A stretch of DNA of 8,929 nt from Ferruginibacter sp. (lineage in GTDB: Bacteria > Bacteroidota > Bacteroidia > Chitinophagales > Chitinophagaceae), in the NCBI GenBank assembly GCA_025357775.1, contig JANXOQ010000075.1, positions 1 through 8,929 of the forward strand, read 5' to 3'. Of this stretch, positions 1-7,232 are shown in pieces. How positions within the stretch are numbered: the first letter of the stretch is position 1; each line of letters starts with the position of its first letter. The translations under genes were made by a program, and so were the position numbers. The notes beneath the pieces were generated by a model. The model searched no databases. It was given only the letters and a program-made list of their open reading frames with translations, and was not told where the DNA came from.

Positions 1-803
1 TCGTATACATCTTTAAAATATTTTTCAGTTTTATCTTCAATAAGCTCACTATCGCTGCGAAGTATACCGCCTATTAATTCTCTTACAGGAGCAATACTTC
101 TTTTAAGCAAAATCATTTCTTTGCGAAGCGTATTTATTTTAACTAAACTACGATTGCTAGAGTTTTTAATAATATCTTCTTCTAACAATTCAATTTTTTC
201 TCCCATTTTTTCCATTACAATAAAATAATGATCAACAATATAATCTAGCAAAGAATAGAATAAAAAATCTGCAGAATTTTGCCGAACCTTACTACCTGCA
301 ATTTTTAGCTTTTCTCTTAGAGAATTAAAAGGATCTCTATCTGCATCTTCTTGAAAAGAAATAACAAAATTTTTACCAAGTATAATACTTACCTGTTCGG
401 TTTCTACAGCATCATTTTTTTCATCAAACGATAACATATTTAACAAGCAAAAAACAAGCTTATCTATTTCATCTGTCTTTGGTCGTTGGCCAAGGCTTAA
501 AATATCTTCAGCAATAAGTGGATGAATATAAAAATGAGTACATATTTTTTCTACATCATCTTTGCGAAGCCCATCAATATTTATCCATGTAATGGTATCT
601 GTTTTTAAATATTTATATGTTTCTTCTATTTTATCTATCTTATGTTCAGCAACGTTTTCTTTATTAAAATCGTAAACACATATAATAGATTTTGTAGGTT
701 CTGCTCTAGTAGGTTCTGCAGTTGGGTTTACGTGTAATACTTTTTTTGTACGCAACATTTCCATTGGGTTAAGTATAAAATCGAGGTATTGTTTTGGGTG
801 CAT
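1..803 (-). CDS. corA: CorA-family Mg2+/Co2+ transporter, N-terminal part (cut by window edge)
   Basis: The frame is open from an ATG at 803 down to base 1, giving 267 residues of the cytoplasmic part of a CorA channel, which admits Mg2+ (and Co2+) across the inner membrane. The recognisable stretch is residues 99-124: acidic ED, then ILSLGQRPKTDEIDKLVF and a hydrophobic strand, the typical CorA pattern of RPK followed by an alpha/beta strand. Residues 135-155 (VSIILGKNFVISFQED) continue the family fold. Residues 175-250 are predicted long helices rich in Leu, Glu and Lys, fitting the arm and stalk helices. The two C-terminal membrane helices and the GMN signature lie beyond the left edge, so they cannot be checked. 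Residues 29-37 hold a small in-frame duplication, AEPTRAEPT. The start is 13 bases after the rhomboid stop, so co-transcription is likely. A homologue specialised for another divalent metal (for example Zn2+) is possible. Confidence 0.9.
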   Translation of the reverse strand, partial: MHPKQYLDFILNPMEMLRTKKVLHVNPTAEPTRAEPTKSIICVYDFNKENVAEHKIDKIEETYKYLKTDTITWINIDGLRKDDVEKICTHFYIHPLIAEDILSLGQRPKTDEIDKLVFCLLNMLSFDEKNDAVETEQVSIILGKNFVISFQEDADRDPFNSLREKLKIAGSKVRQNSADFLFYSLLDYIVDHYFIVMEKMGEKIELLEEDIIKNSSNRSLVKINTLRKEMILLKRSIAPVRELIGGILRSDSELIEDKTEKYFKDVY

Positions 804-816
804 GCTCTATATCTTT

Positions 817-2310
817 TTAATTTAGCGTTTCCATTATTTGGTTAATATTTGCCCTTGTACTATCTAATTTTTCAACCGCTCCAGCTTTTTCATTTATGTA
901 ATCAATAAAATTCAGGGCTTCTTCTTTTCGTAATGCTATATATTTTATAATTACTGTTGCTTTATCTTTCTTTGCCTTACCCACATCCATATTTTGCATA
1001 TTTTTTAATATACTATCTGCTTTATCCCATTCTTGAAAAACCTCTGATGTGATTTTATTTTTTTTATTACTTTTATCTAAAGTGGAGTCATATACAACAG
1101 CAACAGCTATTTTTTGAATTTCCACAAACTCATTATAAGAGGTATTAAATTTTTCTGTGTCTTTAAATTTAGATTCATTTATTTCTGATAATATTTCTTT
1201 TCTTGTAGCCCCATCTTGTTTGTTTTTTTCTAAATATAAAAAGGCAGTTCCAATTGTAGTAGCTATAATCAAAGGCAATATCCAAGCAGCTTTTAATCCA
1301 CCCTTTTCTTTTTTTATACTAATTACAAATAAATAACCTATAATAAAACCACTTATAAGCCCCCCAACATGTGCTGAGTTGTCCACACCGCCCTTCATAC
1401 CATAAGCAAGATTGAAAAAAATAAAAATTCCAATACTTTTTAGTAAACTATCTCTTACAGCTTTTGGAATAAGATTGGTAGTAAGCAGTGCCAAAAACAA
1501 ACCATACATACCAAACACAGCACCAGAAGCACCTGCTGAATTTGTACCTTCGGGAAGATGCCACCATAAACTTACCAAACTAGCTAGAACACCAGTACAT
1601 AAATATGCTGATAAATATTTTACCTTGCCTAACATTGGTTCTAAATAAACACCTACAGTATACAGGCAATACATATTCATTAAAACATGGATAATACCAA
1701 AATGTATAAATGTGCTTGTAATAAGGCGCCACCAATCTCCACTAAGTGTGAGTGCTGTAAAGTTGCTTCCCCATTTAATATGTATTAAAGGGTTCAAATC
1801 CATTATGCCTGCCCCATCAATAACCATTAAAATAAATACCAATAAATTTATACCTATGATAGTGTAAGTAGCATATAAATTCGAACCAGACATATTCATT
1901 GCCGCATCAATTTCTGCTGCATCTACTTCATGTTGTTTATTTGCATCAATTGTTTTTTGTTGTAAGGCAATAAAAATATTTTTGTTTTCATTTATTTTTT
2001 CTTGAGAAATATTTTGTTTTATTTCAGTAAACATTTTTATAAATGAAGTACTATTTTTTTTGTTGATTTTAGTTACATCTAAAACTTCTCCATTTATCAT
2101 TTCGCTTTGTACAGACAAACCATTTACATTAATACCAACTAGTATTTGTTGGCCTTTTGTTTTCCAACTTTTAGGAGTATTTCCAAGAATTTTGTTATTG
2201 CCTGCAAAATCTATAGACCAACTAAGTTTTTTAAATACCTCAATAGAAATAGCTAATGCTTTTTCGTTATCCATTTCATCAATGGTTATATTTTCTTCGT
2301 GCTTTGGCAT
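817..2310 (-). CDS. Rhomboid-family intramembrane serine protease with N- and C-terminal soluble extensions
   Basis: This 497-residue protein is an integral inner-membrane protease that would cut transmembrane segments of substrate proteins. The rhomboid core spans about residues 145-335. It has WWR at 193-195, the H203-x4-H208-x3-N212 pattern of rhomboid helix 2, the catalytic serine in GASG (S262) and the catalytic histidine in SAHVGG (H314). All key residues are present, so it should be active. Residues 1-110 form a soluble domain of a kind I recall preceding rhomboids in Bacteroidota. After the six core helices there is an additional hydrophobic segment (about 343-360), followed by a charged, helical tail of about 135 residues. 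With a cytoplasmic N-terminus, the seventh segment would place this tail in the periplasm. The family's minimal members are near 200 residues, so this is a long form. It starts with ATG at 2310, downstream of the asnS terminator, and corA follows closely. Substrates are unknown. Confidence 0.93.
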   Translation of the reverse strand: MPKHEENITIDEMDNEKALAISIEVFKKLSWSIDFAGNNKILGNTPKSWKTKGQQILVGINVNGLSVQSEMINGEVLDVTKINKKNSTSFIKMFTEIKQNISQEKINENKNIFIALQQKTIDANKQHEVDAAEIDAAMNMSGSNLYATYTIIGINLLVFILMVIDGAGIMDLNPLIHIKWGSNFTALTLSGDWWRLITSTFIHFGIIHVLMNMYCLYTVGVYLEPMLGKVKYLSAYLCTGVLASLVSLWWHLPEGTNSAGASGAVFGMYGLFLALLTTNLIPKAVRDSLLKSIGIFIFFNLAYGMKGGVDNSAHVGGLISGFIIGYLFVISIKKEKGGLKAAWILPLIIATTIGTAFLYLEKNKQDGATRKEILSEINESKFKDTEKFNTSYNEFVEIQKIAVAVVYDSTLDKSNKKNKITSEVFQEWDKADSILKNMQNMDVGKAKKDKATVIIKYIALRKEEALNFIDYINEKAGAVEKLDSTRANINQIMETLN

Positions 2311-2373
2311 AAGTAATAATTTTTATGAAATTAAATATTTAAAATTCAAATCGAACAAAAACGATTAAAGGAA

Positions 2374-2405
2374 TAAAAAAGGAGCAGGTTTTAAAACCAA
2401 CTCCT
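2374..2405 (-). terminator. Intrinsic terminator of asnS
   Basis: On the minus strand, 33 bases after the asnS stop, the stem AGGAG/CTCCT (2401-2405 with 2380-2384) is separated by a 2x2 internal loop from GGTT/AACC closing on TTAA. It is followed by a run of six T (the A run at 2375-2380 on the plus strand). This is a standard Rho-independent terminator, and it separates asnS from the rhomboid-corA unit. That unit must therefore have its own promoter in roughly 2311-2373, where I see no clear consensus. Confidence 0.8.
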
Positions 2406-2438
2406 TCTAACATTTTATTAATAAACCAATACAATAAT

Positions 2439-3881
2439 TTAAAACGCCGCACTCTTGGGAAACCTTGGAAATGGAATTACATCTCTAATATTTGTCATAC
2501 CCGTTACAAATAATATCAAACGCTCAAACCCAAGCCCAAAGCCCGCATGCGGGCAAGCACCAAAACGGCGAGTATCTAAATAAAAATCCAGTTCTTCAGT
2601 AGGAATATGCATTTCATTCATGCGCTGGGTGAGTTTATCCAAACGTTCTTCCCTTTGGCTACCACCCACCATTTCACCAATGCCAGGTACCAAAATATCC
2701 ATTGCCGCCACCGTTTTACCATCATCATTTTGGCGCATGTAAAAAGATTTTATTTCTTTAGGATAATCTGTAAGTATAACAGGTTTTTTAAAATGTTTTT
2801 CTACCAAATAACGCTCATGCTCACTTTGCAAATCTGCACCCCAAGCATCTATTAAATATTGAAATTTTTTCTTTTTATTATGGTTGCTTTCTCTTAAAAT
2901 ACTAATCGCTTCTGTGTAAGTCAATCTCTCAAAATCACTATCCACTACAAAATTTAATTTTTCTAACAATCCCATTTCGCTGCGTTCATTGGTAGGTTTT
3001 TGTTTTTCTTCTTCATCTAATCTTTGAGCAAGAAATTCCAAATCATTTGCATTATGCTCCATTGCATAACGAATAATATATTTAATAAAATCTTCTGCAA
3101 GGTTCATATTATCTTCTAAATCATTGAACGCTACTTCGGGCTCTATCATCCAAAACTCCGCAAGGTGGCGGGTTGTATTGCTATTCTCTGCTCTAAACGT
3201 AGGCCCAAAAGTATATATATCACTAAAAGCCATTGCGGCAAGTTCCCCTTCCAATTGTCCACTTACGGTAAGGTTGGTGCTTTTACCAAAAAAATCTTCT
3301 TTGTAATTTATACTTCCATCTTCATTTTGTGGTGCTGTTCCATCTAAAGGCAAGGTAGTTACTTTAAACATTTCCCCAGCACCCTCCGCATCGCTACCAG
3401 TAATAATGGGCGTATGTATGTATACAAACCCCCTATCATTATAAAATTTATGAATAGCAAAAGCAAGGCTGTGGCGCACTCTAAAAATAGCACCAAATGT
3501 ATTCGTACGCATACGAAGGTGTGCTTGCTCACGCAAAAATTCTAGGCTATGTTTTTTGGGTTGTAAAGGAAATTTTTCGGCATCACTATCCCCCAATATT
3601 TCTATTGCCGTTGCTTTTAGTTCATATTTTTGCCCTTTACCTAATGATGCTATTATCTGCCCTGTTGCTTTTATACAAGCACCAGTAGTTATACGTTTCA
3701 TAGTATCATCACTCAAGCTACCTAGCTCAGCCATTATTTGTATATTATTATTCGTGCTACCATCGTTTAATGCTATAAATTGATTATTGCGAAACGTACG
3801 CACCCAGCCCATTACGGTTGTTTCGTAGTTAATCTTTTCGCTTTCTAATATTGCTTTTATTTTCAATCTTTTATTAAACAT
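2439..3881 (-). CDS. asnS: Asparaginyl-tRNA synthetase
   Basis: This 480-residue class IIb aminoacyl-tRNA synthetase charges tRNA-Asn with asparagine in the cytoplasm, using ATP. An OB-fold anticodon-binding domain occupies about residues 15-100 ([11 protein letters not shown], then FIALNDGS). The catalytic domain follows: motif 1 region around 135-165 ([17 protein letters not shown]), VSGQLEGEL at 206-214, and motif 2 at 229-249 ([11 protein letters not shown], then EFWMIEPE). Motif 3 is GFGLGFERL at 447-455, followed by IRDVIPFPR. The MIEPE ending of motif 2 and the VSGQL segment point to AsnRS over the related non-discriminating AspRS. Length is normal and no key residue is missing. A good -7 box lies 20 bases before the ATG at 3881, and an intrinsic terminator lies 33 bases after the stop, so the gene is probably transcribed alone. 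Confidence 0.97.
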   Translation of the reverse strand: MFNKRLKIKAILESEKINYETTVMGWVRTFRNNQFIALNDGSTNNNIQIMAELGSLSDDTMKRITTGACIKATGQIIASLGKGQKYELKATAIEILGDSDAEKFPLQPKKHSLEFLREQAHLRMRTNTFGAIFRVRHSLAFAIHKFYNDRGFVYIHTPIITGSDAEGAGEMFKVTTLPLDGTAPQNEDGSINYKEDFFGKSTNLTVSGQLEGELAAMAFSDIYTFGPTFRAENSNTTRHLAEFWMIEPEVAFNDLEDNMNLAEDFIKYIIRYAMEHNANDLEFLAQRLDEEEKQKPTNERSEMGLLEKLNFVVDSDFERLTYTEAISILRESNHNKKKKFQYLIDAWGADLQSEHERYLVEKHFKKPVILTDYPKEIKSFYMRQNDDGKTVAAMDILVPGIGEMVGGSQREERLDKLTQRMNEMHIPTEELDFYLDTRRFGACPHAGFGLGFERLILFVTGMTNIRDVIPFPRFPKSAAF

Positions 3882-3901
3882 ACCAATACTTTTAATGATT
3901 A

Positions 3902-3909
3902 CAAATATA
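3902..3909 (-). promoter_or_regulatory. Candidate -7 box of asnS promoter
   Basis: The minus strand reads TATATTTG here, an exact match to the Bacteroidota -7 consensus TAnnTTTG, 20 bases upstream of the asnS ATG. No clean TTG is visible at the usual -33 distance, so the call rests on the -7 element and its placement. Confidence 0.45.
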
Positions 3910-4163
3910 AAGATAAAAAATAACTGAATTTTTTGCTGAGCTTAAACTGTTTTATTGCCGATAAGAAGCGAAGAAGTTTTTTATAAATTTTTTAAGAGAA
4001 TAAGCCTATAAAAAAATTTACATTAATCGAAAAAAATGCTGCACATTTTTATATATTTTTTAGTAGGTGAAAAATAGTTAAGAAACTTATGAAGAAAAAA
4101 TAATTGTACATAAATCTAAAATTTACAATCAGCATAATTTTAAAATATCTATTTATTTTTTAT

Positions 4164-4171
4164 TAACTTTA
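4164..4171 (+). promoter_or_regulatory. Weak candidate -7 box for the gamma-CA-like gene
   Basis: TAACTTTA matches TAnnTTTG at 5 of its 6 defined positions and lies 16 bases before the ATG at 4188. No -33 TTG is seen at the right distance. Sites like this are frequent by chance in AT-rich DNA. Confidence 0.25.
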
Positions 4172-4187
4172 AGAATAAATTTTAGAT

Positions 4188-4706
4188 ATGCCACTTATTT
4201 TACCCGTAAAAGGAATATACCCAACAATAGGCAATAATTGTTTTATAGCACCAAATGCAACAATAGTAGGAGATGTAGAAATGGGAAATGAATGTAGTGT
4301 ATGGTTTAATGCGGTAATAAGGGGAGATGTAAATAGTATAAGAATGGGTAATAAAGTAAATATACAAGATGGGGCAGTGATACATTGTACGTATGAAAAA
4401 ACAAAAGTTTTTATTGGAAACAATGTTAGCATTGGGCACAATGCCATTGTACATGGTTGTAGCATTGCAAATAATGTACTAGTGGGTATGGGCGCAATAT
4501 TAATGGATAATGTGCAAGTAGGCAGCAACTCTATTATAGCAGCTGGTGCGGTTGTACTAGAAAATACAGTTGTAGAGGCAGGTTGTATATATGCAGGCGT
4601 GCCTGCAAAAAAAGTAAAAACAATAAGTGAAGAATTGATAAATGGTGAAATAAATAGAATAGCTAATAATTACTTAATGTACAGTAGCTGGTTTAAAGAA
4701 GAATAG
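4188..4706 (+). CDS. Gamma-carbonic-anhydrase family protein (left-handed beta-helix, YrdA/PaaY-like)
   Basis: This 172-residue cytoplasmic protein is built almost wholly of hexapeptide repeats (for example VGDVEM, IGNNVS, VGMGAI, VGSNSI), which fold as a left-handed parallel beta-helix and trimerise. The three histidines that bind the catalytic metal in gamma carbonic anhydrases are in place: H66 (VIHCT), H84 (IGHNAIVHG) and H89. The accompanying R45-G-D47 and Q60-D61 residues are also present. A helical C-terminus (about 146-172, NNYLMYSSWF) caps the helix as in YrdA/CaiE/PaaY relatives. Reversible CO2 hydration is possible, but many members show no measured CA activity, and related acyltransferases share the fold, so the reaction is left open. 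Length is typical. The gene is divergent from asnS and 60 bases upstream of the His/Cys-rich gene on the same strand, with no terminator between, so the two are likely co-transcribed. Confidence 0.92.
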   Translation: MPLILPVKGIYPTIGNNCFIAPNATIVGDVEMGNECSVWFNAVIRGDVNSIRMGNKVNIQDGAVIHCTYEKTKVFIGNNVSIGHNAIVHGCSIANNVLVGMGAILMDNVQVGSNSIIAAGAVVLENTVVEAGCIYAGVPAKKVKTISEELINGEINRIANNYLMYSSWFKEE

Positions 4707-4766
4707 TAACTTTATAAAAAAACCAACATTTTTATAAATTCGTAAAATAATGATAATACATTTAAA

Positions 4767-5270
4767 ATGGCACAACCTACAATTGAACTAATAGACGCAC
4801 TACGACTAACTGCAAAAAACTTATCAAACGGCGCATACCACTCATGGGGACATCATGGAGCATGCAACTGCGGTAATTTAGTACAATCCGTAACAAAATT
4901 CACCAAAGATGAAATATTGGAATATGCACATGATGGTGCTGGAGAATGGACAGAATTGGCGATTGATTTTTGCCCAATAACCAACGCACCCTTGGCCTTA
5001 ATTTTTCACAAACTAGAAGAAATAGGGTTAACGCCTACTGATATTCATCACATAGAATATTTATCTGATAACGAGGTATTAAATAATTTGCCTGGCGGAA
5101 AAAGATGGCTTAAAAGAAATATAAAAGAAGATGCAGTAGTATATTTTGAAACATTTGCAAATGTGTTGGAAGACAAGTTGCTACAAGGCATAAAAATTGA
5201 TATGGGTGATATTTGGCAAAAATCTAAAGTTGCTCGTAAAAGAGAAAATTTCCCAGTAGAAATTTGTTAA
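4767..5270 (+). CDS. Conserved-looking hypothetical protein with His/Cys cluster
   Basis: I do not recognise this 167-residue protein. It has no signal peptide or membrane segment, so it is probably cytoplasmic. Residues 22-36 (GAYHSWGHHGACNCG) bring together H25, H29, H30, C33 and C35, a dense set of possible metal ligands. Further candidates are H55, C69, H81 and H94-H95. The rest looks like a mixed alpha/beta globular domain with helices around 75-87 and 125-140 and a basic patch GGKRWLKR at 110-117. The sequence looks constrained rather than random, and the ATG at 4767 is followed by a sensible protein start. It sits 60 bases after the gamma-CA-like gene on the same strand and ends 8 bases before a strong terminator, so it is the last gene of a likely two-gene unit. 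A metal-related role is only an inference from the residue cluster and the neighbour. Confidence 0.85.
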   Translation: MAQPTIELIDALRLTAKNLSNGAYHSWGHHGACNCGNLVQSVTKFTKDEILEYAHDGAGEWTELAIDFCPITNAPLALIFHKLEEIGLTPTDIHHIEYLSDNEVLNNLPGGKRWLKRNIKEDAVVYFETFANVLEDKLLQGIKIDMGDIWQKSKVARKRENFPVEIC

Positions 5271-5278
5271 ATTATTTC

Positions 5279-5311
5279 AAAAAAGCTGAGCATTTATTGC
5301 CCAGCTTTTTT
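5279..5311 (+). terminator. Strong bidirectional intrinsic terminator
   Basis: The sequence AAAAAAGCTG, A, GC, seven-base loop, GC, C, CAGCTTTTTT forms a long stem with a single A/C mismatch. The U-run at 5306-5311 ends the plus-strand gene finishing at 5270. The matching A-run at 5279-5284 makes the same hairpin work for the minus-strand gene finishing at 5335. It therefore separates two convergent transcription units. Confidence 0.88.
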
Positions 5312-5334
5312 AATTAAAGAATAAATTTTAGTGC

Positions 5335-5550
5335 CTAAAAGACATAGTTTTTGTAAAACCCCTCATTAAAAATAGTAAACTGACTGGCTACGCCAATTAT
5401 TATTTTTTTAGCTACTTTGTTGCTAAAGGTACAAACCTGTGCTTTGGCAGTTTGTGTAAGAAAGCATATTATAATAAAAGCTATAATGGCAATAATGATG
5501 TGTAATTGGTTTGCCACAAAGTTGCTTGTTTGGCTTATTAGCTTTTTCAT
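5335..5550 (-). CDS. Small putative secreted protein (71 aa)
   Basis: I do not recognise this product. From the ATG at 5550 it begins MKKLISQTSN and contains a strong hydrophobic run (IIIAIIAFIIICFLT, about residues 18-32). This is followed by QTAKA|Q, a good signal-peptidase I site, leaving a mature peptide of about 34 residues with one cysteine. Alternatively the hydrophobic run stays as a single membrane anchor. The open frame extends upstream to an ATG at 5568 and a TTG at 5580. I prefer 5550 because the preceding bases are A-rich, as at other starts here, and because it gives a conventional n-region. The gene lies 82 bases after the outer-membrane protein stop on the same strand and ends 24 bases before the bidirectional terminator. 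That context supports transcription of the region, though the ORF could still be spurious. Confidence 0.5.
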   Translation of the reverse strand: MKKLISQTSNFVANQLHIIIAIIAFIIICFLTQTAKAQVCTFSNKVAKKIIIGVASQFTIFNEGFYKNYVF

Positions 5551-5632
5551 GTTTTTTAGGTTGAGCATATTTGAAAACAAAATTTATTAAACACACAATG
5601 GCTGTTGGTTAAAAATGTAAAATTTCATTTCG

Positions 5633-6928
5633 TTATTTTTTTCGCTCTTTATGTTGTGCCCATATTCTTTCAGGAAAAAGTACAAGCTGAATAAAATTAA
5701 ATTCTATGTAATTGTATGCAACTTTTTTATTATCAACTTCCATTGATAAAGGGCTATATCGCAAGTTTGTTCTTAGCATCCAAGACTCCGCTTTGGTGGG
5801 TTTAATATCCCAACCAAAAATAACACCCACTGCTGCTTTTGTTTCTGTATATACATTCCACTTGTTATTTAAACTTAAGTCTCTTGTTGCAAATTGTAAA
5901 TTTTCTTTGCTAACAGTAATGCCGGCATAAGGTGCAAACCCATGATAATCTCCCAAGAATTTATATGCCTCTAACATTATAGATTTTCTTTCATGAAAAT
6001 GTTGAACATTAAAACCTTGATAGCTGTCAGCCATTTTTCTAAATGAAATACCTACATTCATATTTGGTTTGCTAAAATAGTAGCCTAATGTTAAGTCTGG
6101 TATTACACCAAAATAGCGGTTATGATTTTCGAAAAATGGATAGTTTTTTTTGTCATATTCTGAAAATGTAGGTATGCCAATGCTAGCCGAAATACCAGCA
6201 CCAACATAAAATGCGTTGTATTTGTTATGCTTTTTTAAAGCTGCCATTCGTTTTTTTATGTATGCTCCTTTTTGGTTGGTCGTTTCTAATAAATATTTTG
6301 CGCCAAGAGTAAAGGCAAATTTTGGAAGAAATAAATTTCCATTTACAGTTTTGCTAAGTGGATATTGATATTTGTTATTAAAAAAATATTGAAAGCCTGT
6401 TTCAATTATCATTCTTTTACTTCTGTACGAAATACCAGCTAGCAAAGGAGTAGTATTTTTTTCTAAAACAATACTTGATGCAGAATCTTTAATAATTTGT
6501 TGAAATGATGAAATATTCCAAGCCATGCCAATATATGGTCTTAAAGCACCTTTTCGTAGTTTGTAAGGATAAATTTTAATACCAGTTTCAACATCTAAAT
6601 TATAAATTAAGCTAGAAAGTTGTACTGGTGCTTCTTTTTTATAACCACCTATGGGAAATGATACATAAAAGTCTGCATGTCCCCAAAAATGTGTGCCTCC
6701 CCAAACCAATCTAGGGATAGCATAGCCGCTAAACTTTATATTTTCTATATTGTTAGAACTATTTAAAACGGATGTAGAACCGTTTGAAGTACTGATACCC
6801 TCCACACCAAAATACATATTTGCAAAACCAAATCTCTTTTTTAATTGAGCAATACTGTCTGGACTAAAGTTTTGGCACAAAGCAATATTGGAAAAAGACA
6901 AAAGCAAAATTAATTTTAAAAATTTCAT
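5633..6928 (-). CDS. Outer-membrane beta-barrel protein, internally duplicated
   Basis: The ATG at 6928 gives a 431-residue protein with a signal peptide (MKFLKLILLLSFSNIALC|Q). The frame is open further up to 7090, but those 54 codons are proline-rich, come from a G-run repeat on the other strand and would bury the signal peptide, so they are excluded. The mature protein alternates polar and aromatic residues as in amphipathic beta strands and ends with YIEFNFIQLVLFP, suggesting an outer-membrane barrel. The two halves resemble each other: QLKKRFGFANMYFGVEGIS (28-46) and ALKKHNKYNAFYVGAGIS (230-247); AIPRLVWG (70-77) and VIPDLTLG (275-282); RPYIGMAWNIS (130-140) and APYAGITVSKE (332-342). 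It may be a two-repeat barrel or a fusion of two barrels. A weak -7-like site (TATTTTTA on the minus strand, 6967-6974) lies upstream. Function and ligand are unknown. Confidence 0.82.
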   Translation of the reverse strand: MKFLKLILLLSFSNIALCQNFSPDSIAQLKKRFGFANMYFGVEGISTSNGSTSVLNSSNNIENIKFSGYAIPRLVWGGTHFWGHADFYVSFPIGGYKKEAPVQLSSLIYNLDVETGIKIYPYKLRKGALRPYIGMAWNISSFQQIIKDSASSIVLEKNTTPLLAGISYRSKRMIIETGFQYFFNNKYQYPLSKTVNGNLFLPKFAFTLGAKYLLETTNQKGAYIKKRMAALKKHNKYNAFYVGAGISASIGIPTFSEYDKKNYPFFENHNRYFGVIPDLTLGYYFSKPNMNVGISFRKMADSYQGFNVQHFHERKSIMLEAYKFLGDYHGFAPYAGITVSKENLQFATRDLSLNNKWNVYTETKAAVGVIFGWDIKPTKAESWMLRTNLRYSPLSMEVDNKKVAYNYIEFNFIQLVLFPERIWAQHKERKK

Positions 6929-7019
6929 GATTGGTTTTTTGGTGAGATTGTGTACGTTTAACATTGTAAAAATACATCGACAATGAAGGCATTTCCTAAT
7001 GGAAGGGTTTATTGGCATT

Positions 7020-7095
7020 GGGTTTGGGGTGAATGGAGTGGTTGGGGGTAAGTAGTTGGGTTTTATGGTTGGGTTAGGGGTGAGTTGCATGGGGG
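7020..7095 (+). repeat. G-run cluster (possible G-quadruplex-forming stretch)
   Basis: Seven runs of three to five G lie on the plus strand at 7020-7022, 7026-7029, 7044-7048, 7058-7060, 7071-7073, 7077-7080 and 7091-7095. They are separated by T-rich spacers of 3 to 14 bases. The minus strand, the coding side of the flanking genes, is correspondingly C-rich. The composition differs sharply from the AT-rich surroundings. Some spacers exceed the classic 1-7 limit, so quadruplex formation is only possible, not assured. Confidence 0.55.
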
Positions 7096-7121
7096 TTGCG
7101 TATATAAGACCTATACTTTAT

Positions 7122-7212
7122 CTACATCCACGGGTTACACTGGTGGTTACCCAAAGTGAGCCTCGTTGGTGTTCTTTGTGAAAAAACGCAGTGTTTAAAA
7201 TGATGGATGTAG
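7122..7212. repeat. Degenerate palindromic (REP-like) intergenic element
   Basis: A perfect 9-bp inverted repeat, CTACATCCA (7122-7130) and TGGATGTAG (7204-7212), bounds this segment. Within it, 7129-7147 forms a hairpin (CCAC, one mismatch, GGT; loop TAC; ACT, GGTGG) and GGTTAC occurs twice. The segment is richer in GC than its surroundings and holds no ORF. The text resembles dispersed palindromic intergenic elements I recall from Bacteroidota genomes, but this window alone cannot show that it is dispersed. It follows the LytTR stop by 20 bases and may also affect transcription past that gene. Confidence 0.45.
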
Positions 7213-7232
7213 CTTTTTTTAATTATTTACAA

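Larger units (their letters stand above)
3882..4187. other. Divergent intergenic region, AT-rich
   Basis: This 306-base stretch between the divergent asnS and gamma-CA genes contains no convincing ORF or RNA gene. It holds the asnS -7 box, a weaker -7-like site for the plus-strand gene, and an all-A/T inverted repeat (TAAATTTTTT at 3984-3993 with AAAAAATTTA at 4011-4020, 17 bases apart). In such AT-rich DNA the inverted repeat may be chance. Confidence 0.6.

Noticed and set aside
2607..2855. Plus-strand ORF antisense to asnS, and similar ones at 3124-3783
   Set aside because: All lie inside the coding region of asnS, whose motifs are unambiguous; they are shadows.
3984..4020. 10-bp inverted repeat as a terminator or operator
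   Set aside because: It is made wholly of A and T with a 17-base loop, so it is weak and not distinguishable from chance in the AT-rich divergent region.
4169..4528. Minus-strand ORF of 119 codons
   Set aside because: It lies antisense to the well-supported gamma-CA-like gene and is a frame shadow with no recognisable protein features.
5317..5331. 15-base match AAGAATAAATTTTAG shared with 4171-4185
   Set aside because: Nearly pure A/T and only 15 bases; expected by chance in this composition, and its two positions relative to genes have nothing in common.
5551..5580. TTG start at 5580 for the small secreted protein
   Set aside because: Two in-frame ATG codons follow, and the ATG at 5550 gives a conventional signal peptide, so a rare start is not needed.
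6929..7090. Longer N-terminus of the outer-membrane protein starting at 7090
   Set aside because: It is encoded by the complement of a G-run repeat, is low complexity and proline-rich, and would place a clear signal peptide 54 residues inside the protein.
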